Shown here: positions 13,013-26,560 of the stretch, in pieces
Layout: the number at the start of each line of letters is the position of its first letter
Numbering within the stretch: the first letter of the stretch is position 1
Assembly: GCA_013396525.1 (NCBI GenBank)
Contig: VWYX01000769.1
Location: forward strand, 124,001 to 188,000
From: Chaetorhynchus papuensis
Lineage: Eukaryota; Chordata; Aves; Passeriformes; Rhipiduridae
Length of the DNA: 64,000 bases
Direction of reading: 5' to 3'
Translations under genes and position numbers: made by a program
The notes under the pieces: model-generated
What the model was told of the DNA's origin: nothing
The model's input: only the letters and a program-made list of their open reading frames with translations
The model's database searches: none

Positions 13013-13270
13013 AGGAGACTGGGTTCGGATCAGATATTAGGGTGAAATTCTTTACTGTGAGTGAAGGCGGTGGGGCACTGGAACAGGTTGCCCAGAGAGA
13101 CTGTGGGCTCCCCATCCCTGGAGGTGTTCAAGGCCAGGTTGGATGGGGCTCTGAGCAACTTGGTCTAGTGGAAGGTGTCCCTGCCCATGGCAGGGGATTT
13201 GATTGTGAAGGTTCTAAATGATTATGACGGTTCTTTCCAAGCCTAACCACTGTATGATTCCATGATTCCA
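13013..13270 (+). mobile_element. CR1 LINE, 5'-truncated 3' end
   Basis: This is the best preserved CR1 copy in the window. It contains the classic run 'actggaacaggttgcccaga', then 'ggaggtgttcaaggccaggttggatggggctctgagcaac', 'ctagtggaaggtgtccctgcccatggcagggg', and ends in ATTCCATG-type octamers (about 13256-13270), the variant of the CR1 3' tail repeat. It is the last coding bases plus 3' UTR of a non-LTR retrotransposon, truncated at the 5' side as most CR1 copies are. Near the tail it departs from consensus (for example 'gattgtgaaggttctaaatgattatgacgg'), so it is old and inactive. The orientation is plus. Confidence 0.93.
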
Positions 13271-14439
13271 TCTGAAGGCCCTTTCACAGCTGCACTGTGC
13301 AAGGGGAGATTCTGCCCACGAAGAAAGTAAAGCACCCCAGAAAGTTTTTACATGCAAATTGGTGTCCTCTCTATGTGAATCAGCACAAGGAACTGCATCA
13401 GTTTAAAACTGGTTTGTAGGAAGAAATGCTGGTGGTTTTACGTGTTCACACAGATCTAAAATGGATACTCCAGTTTTGCTGAATCTTAGAATAAATAGAA
13501 AGTATAATTTTTCAAATTAATGCATCCTACAAAAACGCTAGTCAAACAGTGGAGAAGAACAGACCAGAATATGGGCCTTTGTGTAGTGTTTTGACTATCA
13601 CTAAGAATAGAGTTTTATTCATAATTTTGCTTCTGTCGGTCTCTATTCCTGGGTTTGAAGAGAGAAATGCATGTGTCTGACAGAAATTCATCATGTACTT
13701 TTAAATTTACAGCAGGTTTATTTGGATATGGCACTCTGAGTTTGCAGTTTCCCTGTGTAGAATTAAGAGGAAATATAGTACTGTACTCTGACAGGGCACT
13801 TTGTTACCTGTGGAAATTTGCAGTGTGAATTACTTAGTATATTGCAAATCTTAAAGATGTCTTTTTAATAGGGGTAGCAAACCTGTGATAGTACAAGTAC
13901 TGTAAGGAGATCATACTGATTTACAGCTTTCTAGCTAAAGATAGGAAAGTTTTAGCTTTGTTTTGAGATGAAATATGAAATGTAAAGCTCACTTGAGACC
14001 ACATACTTACAGCCTCTAAAATACTTAGAATCAGTCATCTGAGGAATTAACTTATTCTCAGTAGAAGCTAACATAAGCTTTTTCAAAGCTCAGTGTTTAC
14101 ATAGGTCACAAAAGCTGAAAACAGCTGGGGACATACTTCGTGCACTATTGCTATCTATGTAAGTAATGGAATTTTGTAAGTGCAATGTACAGTAAGTAGC
14201 CTCGTGAAGGAAAAATACAAGAAACATGAACAATAGCAGTGACTTGTTAACTAGAGTAGGTTAACTCTTGTTCTAAAGACCTTTTATTGTGATAAGGCTG
14301 ACAGGCTAATTAATTAATGACCAACATTTAGACCAGGTGCATGAGATTTCTTTTACCTGTGGTTTATACTGGGGTGTAACAAATGCTGATTAAAAAAATA
14401 TCACTTACTCTAGAAGTTAACTGGGTGCCAAATATGCAT
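13271..14439. other. Unique AT-rich non-coding sequence
   Basis: I see no coding frame, RNA gene or recognisable repeat. Confidence 0.5.
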
Positions 14440-14570
14440 TTAGGGCCCTATACTGGAAGCTGCTCAGTGTTTCCTATGAGGCAGTCATCAGCTAGGAGGG
14501 ATATTGGACCCCTTCTTGAAGGTCTAACTGAGTGCTGAGGGCGCTCAGCCTTTGATCTTTTCTAGTTCAC
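14440..14570. repeat. Ancient amniote interspersed repeat scrap, family not named
   Basis: The words 'ctgctcagtgtttcctatgagg', 'gagggatattggacccc' and 'gtgctgagggcgctcagcc' occur together. The last contains the pairing words GAGGGCGCTC, a small palindrome. Together they resemble the old sauropsid repeat that contains 'gctgagggcactcagcacc'. It may belong to the same family as the scrap near 0.9 kb. The strand and exact ends are uncertain. Confidence 0.35.
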
Positions 14571-17500
14571 AAGAAGCCTGAGGCACAAAGTGCTATAAAT
14601 GCTTACTAGACTCAATTGTGTAGTATTACTTATGCACAGAATTTGGGGGTTTATGGTTTAGTTTCCTTGTAAAACTGCTTGGGACTAATGGTACTTCCCG
14701 CCTGACATATTGTCTAACCCTCTGGACCCTTGTAACATTTGTCAAGCAGCTGAAAGACCTTTCTATTTCAAAATGCCCTGAGTTTCAGAAGTAGCCGCTT
14801 ACTCTCTCATGTCCATTCAAAGTTGGGGCACTGCTAAACCACTCTGGAAAGCCTGCAATCTCTCAGACCCAGAATTACAAAAACAAGATTATGATCAGAG
14901 ATTGTTTCCTTTGCTGAGTTGCCATTTCACAGTCAGAGGAATTGGGAGCGACAGTCCTCACCCCTTTTCATCATTCCTAGTCATTATTTCATCCTTCCCA
15001 GAACACAACTCTTGTTCTGCCATCTGAATGTCTGTATCCTTTTTATAGAGCTCAAGCAGAAGTTGTCTGGGACACTGGGTGTTAAACTGTGAGTGATTTA
15101 AGGGAAAATTCATCCTTTTCTTGATGTTCTGCAGGTGAAGCATCCTGACAGAGAAGTCTGTATAAATAAATTAGAAATAGCAAATGATCTGGTCCCTTAA
15201 GAAACATAATCCAAAAAAAATTATATGGATCCCCGAGGAGGGAGCTGGAAATTTTTTACTTACAAGGAGTTCCAGGACATGTTTAGTCATCACAACTTGA
15301 GACTTCTTTTCACTTGACTGCTAGGGAAAAAGAACAGAGACTAATATGCAGTCAAGGTCATGCTTTGGGCCAAAAATCAGCAGAAGGTAAGTACACCTAC
15401 CACACTGGAGCATCCCCTCTCCTCTCTGTAATGGCTGCCTGAGATTTCCAGGCAGGAAACTGAGGCCATTTCATTGAAGCCTGAGCCACATGCCTGGAAA
15501 CTTGCTTCCTATACTGCAACCAACACTCACTGCTCTTCTCTGCCCACAGTGTGTGTCCACACTTTGGGGCTGCTGAGAAGGCTGGTACACTGTTGAAGCT
15601 GCCACCAGACTGCACTCTGAAAAGGTAGACAATTCTGGGTTGCAGGAAACTCAGGCTTTTTGTAAACACATGAAAAAAAAGATGGTCATCCTCTTGAGAA
15701 AACTGTCTTGTGCCTAATTCCTAAGTTAATGATAGAAAAGGTCTCCAAAAGGAAGTGTCTGGTGTCTTGTAAAGAAAATGGCCAAAGAAAAAAGGCGTTT
15801 GAAAACCTCCATAGAAAGATCTGACCTGCCTGAATATAGCATCTAAGCTTTTAGGATCTAATTCTTCTATTTTCTAGGGTGAGTGCATTATTTAAGGGGA
15901 GGTAACTTTCTTGGTTCAAGTTAGAATGCTTAGACCCAAAAAACGGCTCATAAGTCATGCTGATACTGTTAAAAAAAATCAAACCTGGTTTTGACTCCTT
16001 CTCTGAAATGCTCCAATGGCCTGCATGTCTCTATATCCTGTGTTTTTGTCTCTGTTCCTTACAGTTATATGACTACTGCCTTCAGTTAGTGAGGGTCAAA
16101 ATCTTACATATGGAAACAAGGAACTATTTCAAAAGTTTTGGTCTTTTATTCAAGTCACCTACAGTGTGAGTGCACATGATCTGTAATCTCAAAGAGCTAT
16201 AGCTGTAGTAGCAAGTGTCCCTTTCACTCAGCTGATCAGGGCATTGATTATACAAATAAATTTTTACCAACAAGCTCTACAGCACCCACATTTTCAAACT
16301 GTCAAGAGGCAAAACAAAGCATATGTTCTCCTGATTTCCTAAAATCTACTATAAAGAACAGAGATCCATTAAAGGCACCAAATGCCTCAAAACATCTCAG
16401 TGGTGTGTTGTTCCTGAGCCTGTTTAGCACTCGTATTGGTGTGTAATTCTGTAGGGCTTACTGCAGATTAGAATGAGGCAATGTGTTGCCAGTTTGAAAA
16501 GAGTGTTAACAATTAAAAAAGTGCCAATCAAAGCAAAAAGATGAAACATTGCACTGCTATTAAGAATATTATTCAGTCCTTTTAAATGATTGCCAATTTA
16601 GATACTTCTCTTGTTAAATCATTCTGGTTAGCTATTGTACTGAATGCCAGTTTTCAAGAACAAGACCATCCACAAGCTTAGCTCATTAATGAAGACACAA
16701 CCTGGTAGGTAATTTTATAATTAAAATGGGTATTTTGAGCACTAGGCTGACTTTTGCTACATATCCAACTCTCAGTTGAATAAGAAGTTTTATGCAAAAG
16801 AATTTTGAAGCTAAATTGTAAGAGAAGAGATTGAAAGGGAGGCACAGTCGAACATTTTGACTGTTTTGAGCAGAACAGCCTTAAAATGTTCTGTTTATTA
16901 ACACAGTAGAGAAAGGTTTGTGTAAGGTTAATGTTAGAATCACTTAGGATGGTAATTCCTTCTGCAAAGCATCTGCATAAATTAGAAAAAGCTGCCAGAT
17001 TTCCATCTGTTAACAATACAACTTCAGTCACAAAGACAACTGTCGTGACAACCACACTGAGTAGGTCTTTCAAATAAAACCTGTTAAAAGCTACTGCCCT
17101 CCAGCCTCCACCCACTGCAGTTAACAGCATTAAATAGCACTCTAACTGGTATTTATTTTCTTAGGCATTCCTCACTTGTGCAGCTGCTGGCACACTGGCC
17201 TTTGATTTTAAATAACCTCAACAGGATAAGAGTTTACAATCTCTGAAGGTCATGATGTATGTGAAGTGCTTGTCTGAAAGAAACATCCAACCTGAGCTTT
17301 CTCAGGCTGATGTTACTGGATTCTGTACACTTGTCTCTCACCTATTTTGCATGGTGTCATGTCTGAGAACTGTGATGGTTCAGATGATTTCTTCCAGATG
17401 ATAGCAAACCACAAAGAAACCACTGAAGCTGTTCTGGACAACTGGCCTAGGTTTAAAGGTGGTGGGAAACACCTTTAGGGCCTTTCTACCCTCCCCATCC

Positions 17501-19305
17501 AAGCTCCTTCTGCAGTTTTTGATGAACTTGGGTGGCACAGCAAGTTCAGGCTGGTTTCAGCTCATCCATGAAATCTGTGCTGACAACAATATCAAAGCTA
17601 TTAGAAAATTCATTTGTGGAAGGTCTCTCATTCAACAGTCTGTTTTTACTCAGACATTTCAGTGTCTCAGGGTAGCACACATAACGCCTACTGACCTTTG
17701 CAGGAATAGGCTTAGCATTCCTAAAGTCCTCATCAAAACGTGGATGTACAAATGAAAATATTTTGTTGTAAGGGTAGAATTATTTTTGTGCTGTTTTGGA
17801 ACTGTCGCCCTCATGTGGATTGGGCTGCTCTTGGGGACAGACTGCTGGTGGGGGGCCAGGGTGCTGGAACCCTTCCCTCATGCATGGGGGGGGATGTCTG
17901 TCCATCTGCCAAGGCAGTCCCTTGTTCCCACTCCAGTTGCCTCTATCACTGGTTATCCCTGTTACACGTACTGCAATACTGACACTGGCTACACATCTAG
18001 CACAGAGGAAGGGACTAAAAATGATTCTCAAATATTTCTAACTTGTGATTAAAAAGCAGAGAAGAAATCTCTTGTTGGATGCTGATAGGAACTGCTCAGG
18101 AACTGCTAATGAGTGTAATACAAGCTTGCTGTTGTCTCCTGGATGTTTAAAAGTGGCCATTAAAAAGGTCCTTCACATGAACAAAGCAGAATGCAACCCA
18201 AAATGTAAAGCAGTGATGTTTTTAGTTATCAATGTCAGCAGAATTTCCATTAATAATATTTCATTTACTTCTGTGCAAAAACTTTAAATTTAGTTGTGTA
18301 CATCCTTACAGAAGGAGAAAATTGTTTCTTTCAAGGTTTCTTCCTCTGGGCTTCATCATATGTTGTATTTTGTAGTGGAAGTATTCCTAATATTTTAGTA
18401 TGATCACATAGGAGCCAAAGGGCATGAGACACCTAAATATCAGATGTCATTTATTTTTAATTAAAAGGACCTTTTCTAAAGGAAAAAAGAGCAAAGCTCC
18501 CCACTTTTTATGGTTAGGTCACCTGTAAAGATTGAGACATAGAGTTTCTGACTTCCTTTAGCAGAGGATACAAAGACAGTTCTCACGCCTGCTGGAAAGC
18601 ACTGTGATGAGGATGTGTAATAGCTTTCTATGAATTTAACTTACCTTGTCTGACAAAATACTTACAACTTGAGTGCCATATGGAACACTTTGTTGGGCTC
18701 AGTGTGCATCCTTTCAGGCTCCTATTTGGATGACTTCTGATTTCATGTCAGTTAAAACGAACTCTTCTTCCTTGTCTTGTCCTGGTTTCCCACTTGTTTT
18801 TTTTGCATTGGCAGCTGCATGGAGGAGAAATAACACACTGTGTTGCTCAGCTCAGGGCAGGGAGGGGACTCCTGGGAAGAAGTGCGATAGAGGGGGTGGT
18901 TATCTACACTGCTGTGCTCTGTGGGTGCTCAAAACTGCATGTGGGTGAGCCATGTGCTGGTGGTGGAACGGTGCCAGGCAGAGGTATGAGAAGAAACCAG
19001 CACCAGCCCTCCCTGCAAACTCAGTGCAGAAAAAAGGCAACATTTTATTGACGCTGTGAGGCACAACAAACCTATCGACGAAAAGAGATGATGCAGTTTA
19101 ACAGTGGGGTGCTAGGACACAGTAACAGTGATATCCTGGGTTCAAAACTAACATCACTGCCCTCTGGCTGGCTCAGGTGTGCTGAAAGCTAGTCAATAAT
19201 GACACAGCATCTTCAAAGCATTTACAGTGTTGGCCAATTAAAATTCCTTCCCTAACACTTTTATTCGTGTTTGTTAAGGGTTAGATCGGGCTTTTAACTT
19301 CAAGC
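14571..19305. other. Unique non-coding sequence
   Basis: No gene is supported. The minus-strand frame 16678-17130 (150 codons) is one of the three longest in the window. It has hydrophobic stretches but no domain, splice context or paralogous copy that I recognise. The block 16480-16700 is AT-rich with many TTAA/ATTA words and may be regulatory. A G run is present at about 17886-17893. Confidence 0.5.
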
Positions 19306-19840
19306 AAGGAGCTGTGGGAGGCTGGCTGGAGTAATGCTCCTTCCAGCACATCCCTCTTATGTGGGAGGCATGATGATAATCAGCTGCGGCTCTTTCCAGA
19401 ACGCAGCCTGCGGAGGGGGCAGGGAAGGTGACGCTGCAGCCGTGCAGCAGCTGGGATGGCAGGCAGCCCCCATCCCAGGGGGCCTTCTCAGTGGGCTGGT
19501 GCTTGGCTTCCTGCAAGGCCAGTGGCATCCTTATCTGCCTGCACCCAAGGTTACCCCGGAACCAGGTGGAGCGTGAAGGTGGAGGAACAAGTTTTGGCTG
19601 GAGGGACATCATGTCCAAGGAATGGGGAGCAGACTGAACTCTTTGGCTCTGGTTCCTCTCCATACTGGGTTAGCTGGGGTTGCCCGGCCCAGAGGAAGGT
19701 CATGCACTGGCAAAAGGCCTTTACTGCTGGGGTGCTTCTCCTGCATGACTGGAGGCTTCAGCAAAGGCTCCTGTGGCATCTTCAGTGGCAACTCTGCGGT
19801 CTGCTGCTCCAAACTTAGCCACAACAATGTCTTGTGGTAT
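19306..19840. other. GC-richer, CpG-poor block without recognised gene
   Basis: The base composition rises clearly above that of the flanks, with many CTGCAG/GGCAGC words and few CpGs. Overlapping frames of 69-129 codons occur on both strands, as expected when AT-rich stop codons become rare. None resembles a known protein. It might be an old element or a decayed CpG island; neither can be shown from the sequence alone. Confidence 0.4.
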
Positions 19841-22800
19841 TAAAAATAATCTCTGGAGTTTCCTCTAAGCAATTGCAACCAGAAGTGACAGCAAAGTTGA
19901 GGCTGCCTAATGCAATTGCACTATCTACTGATACAGTAACAGTTAATGTCACCACCCTCTAACAACATTAGTCCGATCTGTAAACAGATAAAACAGAGGC
20001 TGCTGGTGATGTAACTTTGTTGATCATAAGATTAGAGATCCTGCTGGTCTTTGTTTGAGCCCTTTAAAGAAAATCACAGAGATTAAGTAGAGAATTTCCA
20101 GTGAATTTATTATTAGTGTGTAATATGTTTACTTAGTCCTGATTAAACAAGATAACTTGGTTAAAAAAAAAAAAGCATGCTTTCACCAGCTCTGGAAGGG
20201 ATAATCAAACTGGGGAAGCTTTCCAGCACACTTCAGTTACACAGCAAATGTGACTATATCTGTGCAACAGCCAGTTGAAAAAGGATCATGATTCTGGAAC
20301 AGAATTCATGTGCTTTTGAGTGCAAGTCCCGAATTCTCCCTGCAGTGCAACAGGAGACTGTGCAAGAGCCTCTTACTCTTTGTGCAGGGAGCCATTAACA
20401 GCAGGGATGTGATTTTACTGTGTGATGGGAGGGGGTGTATTCCCTTGGGTTAGGATCCAAAACACACCAGGTAGTCACTTTCTGCTTCAAGAAAGCCTTT
20501 CACATTAGAATAAATGTTCAAACATGGGAGACTGAATATAATTATTTACATAAAATTCACATGCTTTTCCCTGATGTGTTTTCTCCTTTCTGGAGGTGTG
20601 TGTATGTTCCAAAGCCAAGCCCTGAAGGCCTCTTTCTGTCCAAACTCCCAAAGAGTGTTTAGGCAGCGACTTTGTGGCTCATAAGTAGCTTTTTTTTCCT
20701 GGTAGCTCATTTTCCAGAGAGGTCAAGTAATAAGTATACCATTTGCTACTTTGGGCTGCATCTTTTAAAGTCACAGACCAAAGTGAATATCTTATTTTCA
20801 CTGATGCACTCAGCAGAAAACAGCAAGATTTTGAAGATTTCTGTGTAGTTTCAATTTTCAAGGTGTAATTTTTTAATAATACTGCCTAATAATAATACTG
20901 TTCTCAGGAAAAAAAAAAAAAGTGGATCGAGTTAAAAACACAGTTCTTAAGCAAATTGTCAAGCATCTTCATTGCTGGGACAGTCCAGAGTCAAAGAAAA
21001 CACAGCTGCTGGTATCTGTCAGCCATAGATGCCAGATGTTTCACACTGGTTTAGTGCTTTGGAATAGTGTAAATATCCACCTTCAAGCAAGAGGCTGGTG
21101 TCTGCATCCTCAGGGAATGCAAGGATGGCAGCTGTGCTGTGTATTCAGCATTTCATCGAGGGCCGTGCAAGGCTTCCACAGTTTGCTTCCAGTGAGTTCG
21201 CTAGAGTACAGGGAGTGTGAGCTGGTGTACTATGGAGCAGAATTTGTGCTGACTGTGCTTGAGAGTTGGAATAGGTGCTCTTGTCCTGCAGGACTGGCGT
21301 ATGTGTTCAACCCCCAGGCCAAGTCCGTGACCGTAAAAACATCAAGGTTCTGGGATCCACAGAAAAAAAACAGATGAAAGAAAGGTTTTGGTGTCTTTGC
21401 TCTTGAAAGAAGTGTTACCTCAACTAGTGCTGCCTTGTCTTTATGTGTAGCTCTGTATATTGACCTGTCTTGCTTTGGTATCTCAGCACAAGGGCTCAAA
21501 AACAAATGAAAGGAGAACAGTGACACCTTGGCAGGCGTGACTTCATGAAATAGAATGCTAGTGCTGCGATCCTCGTTGTATGTTGCTTATCTCCACTGTC
21601 TTAGAAGAAGGATGTAATGAAAACTTCTTTTGTGACCTCAGTGGAAGGATCCCACCTCAAATATTGCAGGAAAATATTTCTTCATGGGATGCAAAGGCAG
21701 CTGCCTGTCTCTGCAGGTGCAAGCAGTGCCTGACTGAAGCGGAGCAAGGGAAGATGTTGGCTCCAATGACTTAGGAAGAGCTTTATACCTGTCCTGCTTG
21801 TAATGACGGTGATGTATGTTAAGTGTTCTGCTTGTTACAAGGTAGCTTTCAGGAGACTTGCATTGTAGATTCCTTTATGCTGCAAGAATTAATCATTGAG
21901 CTCAGACAAAGAAGTCTGAGTTTGATCTTAGTGTTGGTCCTCACTGCCTTCTCTGACATGATGAATATGAAGCTATATATACACTGGGTTAAGATAAGCA
22001 ATGTGCATGATGAATATGACTTTATTCCATTTTGTGGGGATTTAAAATGAAGCTGTGCCTGCTGGGAATAAAGGAAGTTTCCCACCATGCCTTAGAAAAC
22101 CCCAAAGTGTTGGCTGCTCTGTGGTAGCTGCCAGTTCCTGGACTGGTCTCATTTAGCTACAGGCACAAGGATGTTTATCTCTTCCTTGGTATTAATTAGT
22201 CCACGTGGAAAGACATTCTGAGGGATAAGACTGAGGCTGTCCCAATGGGCTGCAGAGATGCACTGGTGCTTTCTAGCCTGGGAATCTGCCCTTAACATTT
22301 GTCAAAACTGTGAAGGGATCCTACAGATTAATAATTCCAGATGGCAATGCTGTGATACTGAGTCAAAACCAGCCGTTTCAATCCAAAAACCATCAGTCAT
22401 CCTCAGTGCACAGATCTGCTTCGCATGTTTTGTCAGTCTTCAAAGCATTTCAAAGAATCTGGAACAATATTTTGTTGTAAGAAATTTTGACACAGTTTTC
22501 TTCTCCCCCAATATTAAAGCCAAAATTTAAACATTTTTTTTAACCATTTCATAATTCCACAAGTTTCTGCCTTGTTTAGGCATTATAATATTTATAGTTT
22601 TCTATTTTCTTTTTTTTTCCCCTGACAAAATTAGTTCTAATATAAAAAATGTTGAAAGGATGTTTTTATGACAACAGAAACTTAGAGGAAAAATTAGCTA
22701 CAATTATTGTACAGTTTGCTATAACAGTTTCTCCTGAAACAACATTTTTTTTTTTAGCTTCAAGTTCCCCTGCAATGTGAATTGCTTATGCACTGAATAT

Positions 22801-25800
22801 TACTTTTCAGCAGAAAAATGTTCTTCCCATAGCTATAACTTATTTCCCAGCAATATCCTGAAGGGGAAAGTAAAGAAATTTTTTCTCTGCACTGCTGGTA
22901 TTGGAGTTGGCAGCCAAGCCCACATTCATAGCAGGCAAACTGTTATTTGTTCCCTTTAGAACATATCAACTGTAAATGTTTATAAAGTGCAACTCAGTGA
23001 ATAATTCAGATTTAAGTGGAATGGAATAAGCAAAAGAAGTATTGTCTGAGGAATTATTTGGCCAGTGTAAGCTTAGAAATTATGGAAGTTTGCTTATAAC
23101 CTCAGCAGAAGGGTGGAAAGGTAACATACATCTCACTTGATGCTATTAGTTCTCTAAAACTCTTTTATAACTGGAGGGCAAAGAACTTAATCAAGACCTT
23201 TAAGATCCCTAATCAGGGACCATACCACAAGCACCTTAATCAAGTGTTCATGACTCTTGAAGGGACATTGTTTCAGTAGGCAGTTATCTTCTGGAAATGC
23301 CAGTCTTTCCTCACCCATGATAGTTGATTCAGACAAAATACTTGGATTTTTGATGAGTAAACTTGGGACTAGACAAGAACTGAAACCTTATGAGTACCTG
23401 AAGGAGACAAAAATTTAAGTAGAAGAGAATATTAAAAGTTAGAAAGATGATAGGTTTTTCTTCCAAACTGTGCTGTAAATTTTCTGGAGGCTCAGCACTG
23501 TTTGTAAATCCTAAATTCATGGCTGCTCCACATGAGGGAAGATTAAATTTAATAAATGTTTTCCAGTGTGAGAAATAAAGAAAGATTGGGGATTTTGTAC
23601 AGGGTATTGTAGCAGAAAAGTGCTAAGGTTTTGTGCTCTGTTGATATTAAGCCTTACTTATCTGATAATGAAAATGGCAGCTGGAAAAATTCTAGTCTAT
23701 TACTGTGCTCACAGTGGATTGGTTCTACAATAACCCTGTCGTATCCAGGGCCATCATTAAGGACCTGTATTTTATTTTAGGAAGGTCACATGTCAGGGAT
23801 CAGTAAACACCGGCCACAGCAACACAGACTTCTTTTTTCTGTTTTCCCTCTCTGATTTTTTTTTTCTCTATAGAAGAGGATAATAAAACATATTTTCAGT
23901 CATCCTTTCCCTCAGTCATTAAATGAACTAATGCAATGTGAGCACACACACCCACACACACACAAAGGCTGGAGGCTGGAAGCACATCATTTGAACTTCA
24001 TGGCACACAAGAGTGTTATTCTGCTTTTTCGGGCAGCTGTCAATAAGTGCTGACTCTGGACTTGAGCGCTTCGACTGTTCTCAGAACGGCTCCTTCTGTG
24101 ATGTAAGCTTATCTGGATCTCCAGCTGGAGCCTGTATTTGTAGCTCCTCACTGTGCTTCACTCCTCAGCGCCTGGGTGGTCAGGCTTCACGTCTGCCAGT
24201 ACTCAAGCACTGTGGGCTGTGTTTCGGAGGCTTGCAAAGCCCAGCTCTGGGGTCCTCTGCCCAGTCCAGCTACATGCTTACATAACATCAACAATAACAG
24301 AATGCATGCCATGTGATCTGCAAAGAGCTGCTTGCATTTTATGTGCCCTGCAAGTCCCTGGACACACGCTGTAGTGTTCTGTGGGAACCAGATAGGCACA
24401 GGGAATACTGTGACTACACACGAGCATGGGCATGCAGCTGTGTGAGCCCACCCTCTGTCTTTTGAACCAAGCTCTGTGGGTTGAAATGGCCACCTTCCTG
24501 GTTTCACTGGTTTGTGTTCAGCTCTCTTTGCTAAACACACACATTTACACCTATGTTTCTAACAGTGTGTTGGGGATTTTGATAAGGTATTTGGCAGTGA
24601 AGAAAAGGACTCTGTGTAATTTTGTATTAAGGACTCTGTGTAATTTTGTTAGAATTTTGCATCAATTATCCTGTGAATGTGACTTTTTGTCTTCAAAGAG
24701 TTTTACAAACATTTCTCCACCAGCAGTGATGTAATTCTAATCACTCTAGCAGATGTTGTTTTGCTGGCCTGTGATACCATGTCCCTGTATCCAGTAACCT
24801 GTGCAGTCTGAAACAGCAGTGCAAGATGCAGCAAGATTTAGCTGATTTAGCTTTGATGGATGGTGCTAAAACCAAAGACAATATGGAAAGAAATGTATCT
24901 GTGTTTTGGGAAAAGAAGTATTGTTCAAAACCCAGGTTCTAAGCTAGAGGATGAGCAGTGACCTGAAGGAATCAGGGAAACCACATGTCACTGAGGCACT
25001 AAAGTAAACGTGTGCAAACAAATACAGAAAAGTGTGATGATGAGTTGGAGTCTCTAATGTGATGCAGTGGATAAAATATTTTTTGTTAGAAAACAGTTAG
25101 CTTTATGCTGAAAATAAAGTGGCAGAGCCTAGAGAGAAATTAAAGATATTAGTTTAATTTCTAATATTTTTCAAAACGTTTTGCCATAGAAACAATTTGT
25201 CCCCTCAGAATCTGCCCCTATTTACCTGTAAACAGGTATTATGAAATTTGGTGAAATAAAACCAAGTGATTAACTTCAATTACAAAAGATTAAATCTCCT
25301 TAGCAACCTTTTGCTGTGATAAACCCCAACTTAATGCACTAAAATACATCCCCATGGGCTTTCCACTCCCACAGAGAAACATTTCTGTGCACAAATGCAC
25401 ACTCACACATAACCACAAAAACAAAATCCTCAGTGAAATACATTCCCTAATGTGACCTGAAAGTGTTTAAATAGCATTTTGAACCACAGAAATGCTTACT
25501 CGAACTCATATTTCCTTTGTAATTTGTGTCACTGCTATCACTAAAACAAGAGGGAAAACAGAAATGAATTATTGCACTATAATTTCTTCCCCATAGTCCT
25601 ATTTGCCAAGACTATATGTAGTATATGCTGTAAATTCTGATATGTGCTTATAGGCCTAGGGAAAAAATCTCCCCAAAAGCATAGGACAGGAATATTTAGT
25701 AACTCCAGTCAACTTCCTTAAACAACCATACTTAATAGCTTACACATGAGGAAAAAAACTTGCATGGGAACAGATTACTAAATGATATTTCATAATGAAA

Positions 25801-25845
25801 TGTGCACACGAGTGTTTATACACTTTCCTCCAAAATAATAATGCT
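19841..25845. other. Unique non-coding sequence with minor simple repeats
   Basis: A run of A lies at about 20163-20174 and another at 20909-20922. A plus-strand frame of 151 codons starts at 20922, immediately after the second A run. It has no recognised domain and is treated as chance. A CA-rich tract lies at 23942-23966. A 21 bp exact direct duplication is at 24605-24649. The rest is unremarkable. Confidence 0.5.
24605..24649 (+). repeat. Tandem duplication, 24 bp period
   Basis: The 21 bp word starting 'aaggactctgtgtaattttg' occurs at 24605-24625 and again, identical, at 24629-24649, separated by three bases. The perfect identity of the copies in otherwise diverged DNA suggests a recent local slippage duplication. 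Confidence 0.95.
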
Positions 25846-26560
25846 GATAAGAAATCATCACAGAGCACTGGGCTGCTCTGTGTGCTCTGAGCTGAGCTCT
25901 GGCCTGGACCTGCCAATCCCAAGGAGCAGGTCGGAGGATGTGCTACAGCCCAGCACAACTGGCTGCCCCTCGTGCCTGGGGAGGGGGTTTGCTGCTTCAG
26001 CCTTTTTGGAGCCTCCCCCATTGCCTCTCTTGGTGGGACAGGGAATGAGCCCTGGGGGCCTTGGTGGAATCCTAGGCCACCCTCAGCCTTCCGTACAGCC
26101 TCTTGCTCTGGGCAGTGTCCCTTGTCACCTCCCTTGGTAAAGGGTTGTTCATCACCTTCATGCTCTGGGGGCCTTTCCCCCCTCTTGGATGCCCTTGCAG
26201 TCCCATTGCCCATTCCTGGATTCTCTCACAGCCCAGGTGTGAGTGCAAACAGAGTCCTTTACACACTCTCCACCCTTTAAATCCTCCTTATTGACAGGGC
26301 ATGGACAGAGAGAGGCTTCTCTTCAGCAGACATACATCCCCCTTGCCCTGTTCCTGGCACAAGTGTCCATGCTCTAGCTTGGTCCTCCCGCTGGCCACCC
26401 AGGAGGACTTTGCTGCACAGCCCGGGTAGCTGCCATGGTAGGGGACACCACTGCCTCTCCCTTCTCCCTCCACCCCACACAGCTGTGCTGGAAACTACAG
26501 AGCAGAATGAGCCCGTTCTCTCAGTCCTGTTACCATGGTCTGTTCTCTGTCCTGGTAATG
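25846..26560. other. GC-rich, CpG-poor block with long overlapping open frames
   Basis: About 700 bp stand out as GC-rich in an AT-rich neighbourhood. The window's longest frame (157 codons, minus strand, 25740-26213) and several others (up to 117 codons) overlap here on both strands. I recognise no domain, and the frames overlap each other rather than forming an exon pattern. Rarity of stop codons in GC-rich DNA explains them. The block could be a decayed element, a former CpG island or unique sequence. Confidence 0.4.

Noticed and set aside
16678..17130. Minus-strand open frame of 150 codons with hydrophobic stretches
   Set aside because: Within chance length. There is no signal peptide plus domain layout and no similarity to a known membrane protein.
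20922..21377. Plus-strand open frame of 151 codons
   Set aside because: No recognised domain, no splice context and no codon signal visible by eye. It starts at an A run, and its length is close to the longest expected by chance in 64 kb at about 40% GC.
25740..26213. Minus-strand open frame of 157 codons
   Set aside because: It lies in GC-rich DNA where stops are rare, overlaps several other frames on both strands, and shows only low-complexity Pro/Gly/Glu content.
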